From positions 1-11,753 of the forward strand of contig JAFGEY010000463.1 of the NCBI GenBank assembly GCA_016931365.1: a DNA stretch of 11,753 nucleotides, in the 5' to 3' direction. Positions 1 through 5,322 of the stretch are shown here, piece after piece. Origin of the DNA: Anaerolineae bacterium (lineage in GTDB: Bacteria; Chloroflexota; Anaerolineae; JAFGEY01). Numbering within the stretch: the first letter of the stretch is position 1; each line of letters starts with the position of its first letter. Made by a program: the position numbers and the translations under genes. Below the pieces are notes generated by a model that was given only the letters and a program-made list of their open reading frames with translations, did not search any database and was not told the origin of the DNA.

Positions 1-990
1 AAAACCGGCAACATGTACATCACCGGGCCGGACGTGATCAAATCGGTCACCGGCGAAGAGGTGACGCACGAAGAGCTGGGTGGGGCCGGAGTCCACAGCC
101 AGCGCAGCGGCGTGGCCCACTTTACCGCCCCCAGCGAGGAAGAGACACTGGCGCAGGTACGGCGTCTGCTCTCCTTCCTGCCTTCAAACAATATGGATGA
201 TTCCCCGCTGATCGACCTGGGCGACGACTCGGGCCGCACCGATGAGACATTGGACAGCATCGTCCCTGCCGACCCCAACCAGCCCTACAATATGAAAGAG
301 GTCATCGCCCACATCGTCGACGGCGGCGATTGGCTGGAAGTGATGGCCCGTTTTGCGCCCAACCTGATCGTCGGGTTTGCGAGGATGAACGGCCAGGCAG
401 TGGGCATTGTGGCCCAGCAGCCGCGCGTGCTCGCCGGGGCGATCGACATCAATGCCGCTGACAAAGGCGCGCGATTCATCCGCTTTTGCGATGCATTCAA
501 CATCCCCGTGATCACCTTTTGCGACACGCCCGGCTTTATGCCCGGCGTCAACCAGGAATACGCAGGGATCATCCGTCACGGCGCTAAAATGCTCTACGCC
601 TACGCCGAGGCCACCGTGCCCAAAATCACCGTGATCACGCGCAAGGCCTACGGCGGCGCGTACATTGTGATGGGCTCCAAGCACCTCCGCTCCGATGTGA
701 ACTATGCCTGGCCGAGCGCCGAGATCGCCGTGATGGGGCCGGAAGGCGCGGTGGGCATCGTCAATCGTAAGGAAATCGCCGAGGCGGAAGACAAAGTCGC
801 CAAACACGCCGAACTGGTCGCCGCTTACCGTGACAAATTTGCCAATCCCTACGTGGCTGCCAGCAAGGGCTACATCGACGCGGTGATCCTGCCCAGCGAG
901 ACTCGCCCGCGGATCATCGAATCGCTGGCGATGCTGGAAAACAAGCGCGACGGCCTGCCGCCGAAAAAGCACGGCAACATTCCATTGTAA
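1..990 (+). CDS. Acyl-CoA (propionyl/methylmalonyl-CoA) carboxyltransferase beta-type subunit, 3' part
   Basis: This is the C-terminal part, 329 codons plus stop, of a carboxyltransferase of the PccB / MmdA / transcarboxylase 12S family. The frame is open from base 1, so the start lies upstream. Family members are about 510-520 residues, so roughly the first 185 are missing. The family moves a carboxyl group between biotin and an acyl-CoA such as propionyl-CoA, in the cytosol. Family-typical stretches are GFMPGVNQEYAGIIRHGAK, then KAYGGAYIVMGSKHL, then AWPSAEIAVMGPEGAVGIV, which belong to the second crotonase-like half. The next gene encodes the partner expected for a transcarboxylase 5S-like subunit, which favours a methylmalonyl-CoA:pyruvate carboxytransferase or a related carboxylase/decarboxylase. 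The in-frame ATG at 13 is internal and not the true start. Family assignment is secure; the exact acyl-CoA cannot be read from this part. Confidence 0.93.
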   Translation, partial: KTGNMYITGPDVIKSVTGEEVTHEELGGAGVHSQRSGVAHFTAPSEEETLAQVRRLLSFLPSNNMDDSPLIDLGDDSGRTDETLDSIVPADPNQPYNMKEVIAHIVDGGDWLEVMARFAPNLIVGFARMNGQAVGIVAQQPRVLAGAIDINAADKGARFIRFCDAFNIPVITFCDTPGFMPGVNQEYAGIIRHGAKMLYAYAEATVPKITVITRKAYGGAYIVMGSKHLRSDVNYAWPSAEIAVMGPEGAVGIVNRKEIAEAEDKVAKHAELVAAYRDKFANPYVAASKGYIDAVILPSETRPRIIESLAMLENKRDGLPPKKHGNIPL

Positions 991-992
991 AA

Positions 993-1051
993 CGTAAAGC
1001 GTGATGCGTGAGATATGAATCACACGTCACGCTTTACGCATCACGCATTAT
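993..1051. repeat. Inverted array of 7-bp units between the two carboxyltransferase genes
   Basis: The spacer is almost entirely made of 7-bp units. On the right arm the units are GCTTTAC (1031-1037), GCATCAC (1038-1044) and GCATTAT (1045-1051). The left arm, read on the - strand, holds GCATCAC and GCTTTAC in the opposite order (994-1007). As a result CGTAAAGCGTGA (993-1004) pairs perfectly with TCACGCTTTACG (1027-1038). Alternatively GCGTGATGCG (999-1008) pairs perfectly with CGCATCACGC (1037-1046). The two hairpins exclude each other. There is no T-run, so it is not a classical terminator. The AAGGAG ribosome binding site of the next gene (1053-1058) starts just after the array. Confidence 0.8.
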
Positions 1052-1065
1052 CAAGGAGTAACCTT

Positions 1066-2592
1066 ATGACTGCTAAAAATCCCTTAAAAATTTGCGACAC
1101 TACCCTGCGCGACGCGCACCAGTCGCTGCTGGCGACGCGCTGGCGCACCGAAGATATGCTGCCCATCGCCTCGACCATTGACGCCGCCGGATACCACTCG
1201 GTCGAGATGTGGGGCGGGGCTACCTTTGACACATGCATGCGCTTTTTGGGCGAGGACCCCTGGGAGCGCCTGCGCCTGTTGAAAAAAGAAATGCCCAAGA
1301 CGCCGTTCCAGATGCTGCTGCGCGGCCAGAACGTGGTGGGCTATCGCAATTATGCCGACGACGTGGTCGAGCGATTCATCGTCAAGGCCAAAGAGAACGG
1401 CATCGATATCTTTCGCGTTTTCGACGCGCTCAACGACCTGCGCAATATGGAACTGGCCTTCAAAATCGTCAAGCGCGAAGGCGGCCACTTGCAGGCCTGT
1501 TTCAGCTACACCACCAGCCCCGTCCACACCCTCGACACCTTTGTCGAGATGGCCAAGCGTATGCAAGATATGCAGGCCGATTCGATCTGCATCAAAGATA
1601 TGGCCGGCCTGGTCACGCCGCCGGTGGCCGCCGAGTTGGTAGCCCGCCTCAAAAAAGCCGTCGATTTGCCCATCCAGTTCCACACGCACGACACCGCCGG
1701 TCTGGGCGCGGCCTCGTGCTATGCCGCGGCGATGGCCGGCGTCGATGTGGTAGACTGCTCTATTTCGACCCTGTCATCGGGCACCGGCCAGCCGTCGATA
1801 GAAACCCTGGTCGGCATCTTTCAGGGTACCGACCGCGACACGGGTATGGACCTCGATCAACTGATCAAAATCGCCGACTTTTACAAGGCCGCCCGCCAGA
1901 AATATGCCAAGTTTGAGAGCGGCGGACACGGCCCCGACGTGGGTGTGCTGCGTTATCAAGTGCCTGGCGGCATGCTTTCCAACTTGGTCAACCAGTTGCG
2001 CGAGCAGCACGCGCTTGATCGTTACCGCGACGTGACCGACGAGATTCCCCATGTTCGCGCCGACCTGGGCTACCCGCCCCTGGTCACGCCGACCAGCCAG
2101 ATCGTGGGCACGCAGGCCACCTTTAACGTGCTGACCGGCAAACGCTACGGCGTGATTATCAACGAGGTCAAAGAATATCTCAAGGGAATGTACGGTCAGA
2201 CGCCCGGCCCGGTCAATGAGGAGGTGCGCAAGCTGGCCATCGGCGACGAAGAGCCGATCACCTGCCGCCCGGCCGACTTGATCGCGCCGGAATTGCCCAA
2301 AGCTCAAGAAGAGCTGGGCGACCTGGCCCGGAGTGAAGAAGATGTCATTTCCTACGCCATTTTTGGCGCTGTGACCAAAGATTTTTTGCAGCAGCGCCGG
2401 GCCGGCGGCCTGCCCGCTACCAGCCCCACCGTCGCCGCGATCGCCGCGCTGGTCGCCAACAAGCAAGGGCTGCTTGAGCAGCCTGCCGCCGAGCAGGAGC
2501 GTCCGCAGGTACAGATGGCCGTCACCCCATCGGCGTGGCGCACCGCCGGCCGGCCCCGCATCCGTAAAATTGGAGGTACGCCCAAATGGTAA
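1066..2592 (+). CDS. Pyruvate/oxaloacetate carboxyltransferase subunit (PycB / OadA / transcarboxylase 5S type)
   Basis: A 508-residue cytosolic biotin-dependent carboxyltransferase. The family transfers carboxyl between biotin and pyruvate/oxaloacetate in a metal-containing TIM barrel. The HMGL-like barrel occupies about residues 5-270. It carries the DTTLRDAHQS metal motif (D16), LLRGQN for substrate binding, the lysine that is carbamylated in the family in CIKDM (K177), and the metal histidines in FHTHDTAG (H206, H208). A PYC_OADA-type conserved C-terminal domain follows to about residue 460, including GQTPGPVNEEV. The tail ends without a biotinyl domain, unlike OadA or full pyruvate carboxylase, and this agrees with a separate-carrier 5S architecture. 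The start is the ATG at 1066, 7 bases after AAGGAG; a 17-codon upstream extension would translate the repeat array and is rejected. The gene overlaps the next by 7 bp and follows a 12S-like gene. Confidence 0.93.
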   Translation: MTAKNPLKICDTTLRDAHQSLLATRWRTEDMLPIASTIDAAGYHSVEMWGGATFDTCMRFLGEDPWERLRLLKKEMPKTPFQMLLRGQNVVGYRNYADDVVERFIVKAKENGIDIFRVFDALNDLRNMELAFKIVKREGGHLQACFSYTTSPVHTLDTFVEMAKRMQDMQADSICIKDMAGLVTPPVAAELVARLKKAVDLPIQFHTHDTAGLGAASCYAAAMAGVDVVDCSISTLSSGTGQPSIETLVGIFQGTDRDTGMDLDQLIKIADFYKAARQKYAKFESGGHGPDVGVLRYQVPGGMLSNLVNQLREQHALDRYRDVTDEIPHVRADLGYPPLVTPTSQIVGTQATFNVLTGKRYGVIINEVKEYLKGMYGQTPGPVNEEVRKLAIGDEEPITCRPADLIAPELPKAQEELGDLARSEEDVISYAIFGAVTKDFLQQRRAGGLPATSPTVAAIAALVANKQGLLEQPAAEQERPQVQMAVTPSAWRTAGRPRIRKIGGTPKW

Positions 2593-2804
2593 TGTCCAAA
2601 TCGTTCACCCTTACTGTCGACGGCAAGAGCTACAAGGTCGATGTGCCCAGCCCGGGCATGATCTCGGTCGACGGCAACGTCTTTCCTATCGAGATCACCG
2701 GCAACGGCGTCAAGGTCAACGGCAGCAATCTCGTCTCATCCCTGTCGGAAGGCTTTGCCATTGTCGCCGGCAAGCTGTACGAAACAGAGTTGAAAACAGA
2801 GTAA
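2586..2804 (+). CDS. Small protein resembling the N-terminal part of a biotin carboxyl carrier, lacking the biotinyl domain
   Basis: A 72-residue protein. ATG 2586 is chosen because GGAGG (2572-2576) lies 9 bases upstream. A second in-frame ATG at 2592 would be spaced 15. It overlaps the upstream gene by 7 bp, so translation is probably coupled. The opening SFTLTVDGKSYKVDV resembles the first strands of carrier subunits such as transcarboxylase 1.3S. Four similar strand-turn-strand units follow one another: TVDGKSYKVDV, SVDGNVFPIEI, KVNGSNLVSSL and IVAGKLYETEL. Carriers continue through an Ala/Pro linker to a domain with the biotinylated AMKM lysine. Here the stop comes first, and no AMKM-like motif occurs in any frame up to 2940. 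By position it should serve the carboxyltransferase above, perhaps as a docking or assembly piece while another protein supplies biotin, or it may be a truncated remnant. Coding status is likely; role uncertain. Confidence 0.75.
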   Translation: MVMSKSFTLTVDGKSYKVDVPSPGMISVDGNVFPIEITGNGVKVNGSNLVSSLSEGFAIVAGKLYETELKTE

Positions 2805-2813
2805 CTTTTTGTC

Positions 2814-2899
2814 AGGTGCCCATCACCTTGCGATCCTGGCAATGTGTACATTGCACGGCGTACATTGCACGATCGTCGATGACAGGCACCTTTTTTGTC
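2814..2899 (+). terminator. Possible Rho-independent terminator of the carboxyltransferase operon
   Basis: The 7-bp outer stem AGGTGCC/GGCACCT closes over a structured interior. Its right arm ends in, and is followed by, a run of six T (2891-2896). This could end the transcript of the carboxyltransferase genes. The loop is far longer than in normal intrinsic terminators, so its efficiency is doubtful. Confidence 0.35.
2839..2871. promoter_or_regulatory. Dyad plus tandem repeat, possible operator upstream of the isomerase gene
   Basis: GCAATGT-GT-ACATTGC (2839-2854) is a perfect 7+2+7 inverted repeat. The sequence GTACATTGCACG occurs at 2846-2857 and again at 2860-2871, a 14-bp period. Such a full site plus displaced half site is what a dimeric regulator would bind. 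No clear -35/-10 pair could be assigned nearby, and the bases also belong to the hairpin element, so the operator reading is tentative. Confidence 0.35.
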
Positions 2900-2940
2900 G
2901 GGGCGTATTTCATTCTGTCACTTTGAATTTGGAGGTTATA

Positions 2941-3729
2941 ATGCCCGCTTTTGGCTTTCGCACCGGCATTTTCGGCGGCCTGACCACCGAGCAAGCCGCC
3001 GCCGAACTGAAACGCATCGGCTATGACTGTGTCGAAATCTGCCTTGAAGCACCCGACGTGCGCCCGGAAACGCTGGATGAACCGCGCTGCCGTCAACTCC
3101 GCGCCGCGCTGGACGAGATCGGCATCGGGCTGGCCTCGTTAAGCTACCACGCCGACCGCGAGCCGTTTGAGCAGCGGCGGACCAACCAGGAGCGCGCCGT
3201 GCAGGCCGCCCATTGGATGGGCGTCGATATTTTGGTGCTCAACCCGGAAAAGTCGGTCGAGCAGGCGCGGCAGTGGGCCGAACACGTCGCCCATTTCGAA
3301 CACCTCTGCGCGCTGGCCGACCGTCTGGGCGTGACCATCGCCATCGAGCCGGAACCCCTGCTCGTGGTCGGCAGCAGCGACGATATGGCGCGCCTGATTG
3401 ACGAGGTCGGCTCACCCCGACTGGGAGTCAACCTGGACATCGGCCACGCGCAAATCACCGACGACGATTTGATCGCCTCAATTCACAAATTAGGAAAAAA
3501 CATCGTCCATTTGCACCTGGAAGACATCAAAGATCGCGTCCACCGACACTTGCCCTTTGGCCGGGGCGATATCGACTTTGCTAGAGTGCGCCGCGCACTG
3601 GGCGACATCGGCTACGCCGGGCCGTATGTGGTCGATCTCTTTGGGCAGGTTGACGCCCAGGGACAAACTGTACCGCCGGGCGAGGTCGCCGCGCTCGCAC
3701 TGCACGGGATGAAAGAACGCTTTGGCTGA
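2941..3729 (+). CDS. Sugar-phosphate isomerase/epimerase-like protein (AP endonuclease 2 TIM barrel)
   Basis: A 262-residue cytosolic TIM-barrel protein of the xylose-isomerase-like / AP_endonuc_2 superfamily, whose members isomerise or epimerise ketoses, sugar phosphates or inosose-type polyols using a divalent metal. Metal-site motifs sit at the usual spacing: IAIEPEP (E136), LDIGHAQ (D166, H169) and HLHLEDIKDR (H192, with R198 nearby). The fourth ligand position, usually Glu at the end of a late strand, appears as Asp in YVVDLFGQ (D232). The start is ATG 2941, six bases after GGAGG (2931-2935). A longer reading from 2809 would translate the hairpin element and is rejected. It is followed 58 bp later by another TIM-barrel gene, with which it may be co-transcribed. 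The substrate cannot be told from sequence. Confidence 0.85.
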   Translation: MPAFGFRTGIFGGLTTEQAAAELKRIGYDCVEICLEAPDVRPETLDEPRCRQLRAALDEIGIGLASLSYHADREPFEQRRTNQERAVQAAHWMGVDILVLNPEKSVEQARQWAEHVAHFEHLCALADRLGVTIAIEPEPLLVVGSSDDMARLIDEVGSPRLGVNLDIGHAQITDDDLIASIHKLGKNIVHLHLEDIKDRVHRHLPFGRGDIDFARVRRALGDIGYAGPYVVDLFGQVDAQGQTVPPGEVAALALHGMKERFG

Positions 3730-3732
3730 AAC

Positions 3733-3774
3733 GACCGCCGACCGCTGACGACTGATCGCTGATCTTTGAGACAC
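3733..3774 (+). repeat. Degenerate tandem heptad array, consensus GAYCGCT
   Basis: After the stop codon come consecutive 7-bp units GACCGCC, GACCGCT, GACGACT, GATCGCT and GATCTTT, then GAGACAC, which keeps only the first two bases. The phase is strict from 3733 to 3774 and fills most of the 58-bp spacer. The ribosome binding site of the next gene begins five bases later. The unit sequence differs from the heptads at 993-1051, but the 7-bp period and the intergenic position are the same. It resembles in style the short tandemly repeated repetitive (STRR) heptamers known in cyanobacteria. Confidence 0.65.
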
Positions 3775-3787
3775 CTATGGAGAACCT

Positions 3788-4639
3788 ATGACCCAACCTG
3801 TGCCCCATGAAATGTCCACCATCCCCTTTGGCTCGCACACCCTGTCGCGGTTGATCTTGGGCGCCAACCCGATCAACGGCGGCTCGCACCTCTCGCGCTT
3901 TGTCAACCGGCAGATGAAAACCTATTTCACGCCGCAGCGAGTGCAAGAGCTGCTGTGGCACTGCCAGGAATCAGGCATCAACACCTGGCAGTCCGGGCCG
4001 GGCGGCAACCTGGAGGCCTGGCAGGCTTTCCGCGCCGCCGGCGGCAAGATGCACTATGTCTCGCTGGCCAACCACAACGCCGACTGCCCCAATCTGCTCG
4101 CCGAACTGACCGCCGCAGGTGTGATCGGTATCGCTCATCACGGCGAAGTAACCGACGTATTCTGGAAAGAGGGCCAGATCGACCGCGTGCGCGAGTACTG
4201 CCGGCAAATCCGCGACGCCGGCGTGATGGTCGGTGTATCAACGCACATCCCCGACGTAGTCGATCACATCGTCAGCGCGGGCTGGGACGTGGATTTCTTT
4301 ATGTGCTGCGTCTACGAGCGGCATCGCACGCGCGAGGAATTGAAAGCGCTGCTTGGCGAAGTGCCGATCCCACTCAAAGAGGTATACCTGGAAAGCGATC
4401 CGCCGCGCATGTTCAAGGCGATGCGCCAGACCGACAAGCCCTGCCTGGCTTTCAAAATTCTGGCCGCCGGACGACTGTGCGATCACCAGGAATGGGTTGA
4501 GCAGGCGTTTGAGGAGACCTTTCGGCAGATCAAGCCCAACGACGCGGCAATCGTGGGTATGTATCCCGAATACGAAGATCAGGTTGCACTCAACGCTGAA
4601 TACGTGCGTCGATTCAGCCACCTGAGCGGTCAGGAATGA
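3788..4639 (+). CDS. Uncharacterised aldo/keto-reductase-like TIM-barrel protein
   Basis: A 283-residue soluble protein that I cannot assign to a characterised family. The opening (IPFGSHTLSRLILGANPING) and the alternation of short strands and helices resemble aldo/keto-reductase-like barrels. Visible segments include GINTWQSG, HYVSLANHN, GVIGIAHHGEVTDVFW, VGVSTHIPDVV, DFFMCCVYER, KEVYLESDPPRMFKAM and CLAFKILAAGR. The late lysine in FKILAAGR and the histidine pair in IAHHGE are candidate active-site residues; this is inference. It has no signal peptide or membrane segment. The ATG at 3788 follows GGAGA (3779-3783). It lies 58 bp after the isomerase-like gene, suggesting linked sugar or polyol metabolism, and a strong terminator follows it. 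It could instead be a lyase or an aldolase-like enzyme. Confidence 0.7.
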   Translation: MTQPVPHEMSTIPFGSHTLSRLILGANPINGGSHLSRFVNRQMKTYFTPQRVQELLWHCQESGINTWQSGPGGNLEAWQAFRAAGGKMHYVSLANHNADCPNLLAELTAAGVIGIAHHGEVTDVFWKEGQIDRVREYCRQIRDAGVMVGVSTHIPDVVDHIVSAGWDVDFFMCCVYERHRTREELKALLGEVPIPLKEVYLESDPPRMFKAMRQTDKPCLAFKILAAGRLCDHQEWVEQAFEETFRQIKPNDAAIVGMYPEYEDQVALNAEYVRRFSHLSGQE

Positions 4640-4659
4640 AGCAAGTTTGCGTGTAAAAC

Positions 4660-4693
4660 AAAAAGAGGTCTGCGTATATGCAGGCCTCTTTTT
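4660..4693. terminator. Bidirectional Rho-independent terminator
   Basis: AAAAAGAGGTCTGC (4660-4673) pairs with GCAGGCCTCTTTTT (4680-4693) around the loop GTATAT. The stem is 14 bp with one G-U pair. It has A5 on the left and T5 on the right, so it works on both strands. It lies between convergent genes ending at 4639 (+) and 4714 (-). Confidence 0.93.
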
Positions 4694-4713
4694 GTCTGTC
4701 GTACCGCTCGCAC

Positions 4714-5184
4714 TCAAATGATCGGCATCAGTAGATCAAGCTCGATCTCGTCAATCGCTTGCTGCTCCAGGGCCGATCCCAGGTGCTCCTCCAGCCACTG
4801 CCGCGACTCGTCGTAGCGATAGCGGCTGTTCTCGCGCCACGCTGCGAGCTGTCGCCATCGCTCGCCAATGCTGGGGATGCCCTTGCAGTACAGTGCCGCG
4901 TACTTGCCGCCCGGAATCGCCTTGATCTTGATCTCGCCCTCCGCCTCAACCTCCGGCCCGACCACGATCTGGAACTCATAGCCGTAATTCGGGCTGCCCG
5001 GCGATGGATCGGGATTGTTAAAGCCGAAAATGCGGTGCGTCTGCCAATCTTCCAGCAAACCTTCCGGCTTGGCCCAGTCGAACAGCTTTTCCCAGGCAAT
5101 GCCCTCCGGTCCGGCGCCAAAGCCGTGCGCACAGGCCACCCGCATCGGCGGCAGCTCCACAATTCGCACATTCAGTTCGCTCAT
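4714..5184 (-). CDS. Stand-alone GyrI-like / AraC effector-binding-domain protein
   Basis: A 156-residue cytosolic protein with the fold of the effector-binding domain found in AraC-type regulators and in GyrI/SbmC. Such domains bind small hydrophobic or cationic ligands, and in GyrI inhibit DNA gyrase. The domain fills the protein: it begins with VRIVELPPMRVACAHGFG, has the middle strands FQIVVGPEVEAEGEIKIKAIPGG read in two parts, and ends with IDEIELDLLMPI. That last Glu matches the ligand-site glutamate usual near the C-terminus of the family. There is no DNA-binding domain. The start is the ATG complementary to 5182-5184, preceded on that strand by AAGGAG (5191-5196). It is divergent from an HTH-WYL regulator with a shared 138-bp control region, so it may supply ligand sensing or be the regulator's target. 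The ligand is unknown. Confidence 0.82.
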   Translation of the reverse strand: MSELNVRIVELPPMRVACAHGFGAGPEGIAWEKLFDWAKPEGLLEDWQTHRIFGFNNPDPSPGSPNYGYEFQIVVGPEVEAEGEIKIKAIPGGKYAALYCKGIPSIGERWRQLAAWRENSRYRYDESRQWLEEHLGSALEQQAIDEIELDLLMPII

Positions 5185-5200
5185 TTGACCTCTCCTTGTT

Positions 5201-5304
5201 TACAGTATGGTTTGACTTTCGATATGGCTATGGTATCATGCTCCAACTGACACCTTTTGTCAGGATTTTGTAGTAGAATAAGAAAAATTCTGTACAGTAT
5301 GGTT
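5201..5304. promoter_or_regulatory. Divergent control region with two 12-bp operator-like repeats
   Basis: TACAGTATGGTT occurs exactly at 5201-5212 and 5293-5304, 92 bp apart in the same orientation. Each copy sits just before the ribosome binding site of one of the two divergent genes. Between them lies the inverted repeat TGACA-CCTTT-TGTCA (5248-5262). Also present is TTTTGTCAGG (5255-5264), which occurs once more at 2807-2816. A plausible reading is autoregulation by the WYL protein binding the repeats. A TAGAAT (5274-5279) could be a -10 box for the + strand, but no -35 at proper spacing was found. Confidence 0.55.
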
Positions 5305-5322
5305 CGTCGTGGAGGAAGTCTG

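Larger units (their letters stand above)
2805..2899. repeat. 95-bp structured intergenic element with flanking direct repeats (MITE/REP-like candidate)
   Basis: The element begins right after the stop codon of the small carrier-like gene. It is bounded by near-identical direct repeats, CTTTTTGTC (2805-2813) and CTTTTTTGTC (2890-2899). Inside, three nested complementary segments can form an interrupted hairpin: AGGTGCC (2814-2820) with GGCACCT (2885-2891), CGATC (2831-2835) with GATCG (2871-2875), and GCAATGT (2839-2845) with ACATTGC (2862-2868). No ORF worth calling lies within it. The pattern resembles a small non-autonomous repeat, but without other genomic copies it could be simply a terminator or a regulatory RNA fold. 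Confidence 0.5.

Noticed and set aside
184..1023. 279-codon open frame on the - strand opposite the carboxyltransferase
   Set aside because: It is a GC-rich shadow of a well-recognised + strand gene; the translation is low-complexity (His, Asp, Gly and Val rich) and matches no family.
1015..1065. 17-codon N-terminal extension of the 5S-like subunit
   Set aside because: It would translate the heptad inverted repeat, while ATG 1066 has AAGGAG at ideal spacing and the family motif starts a few residues later.
2809..2940. 44-codon N-terminal extension of the isomerase-like protein
   Set aside because: It starts at a TTG and translates the hairpin element; the ATG at 2941 has GGAGG six bases upstream.
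3733..3774. CRISPR-like array
   Set aside because: The units are 7 bp and directly adjacent with no spacers; this is a simple tandem array.
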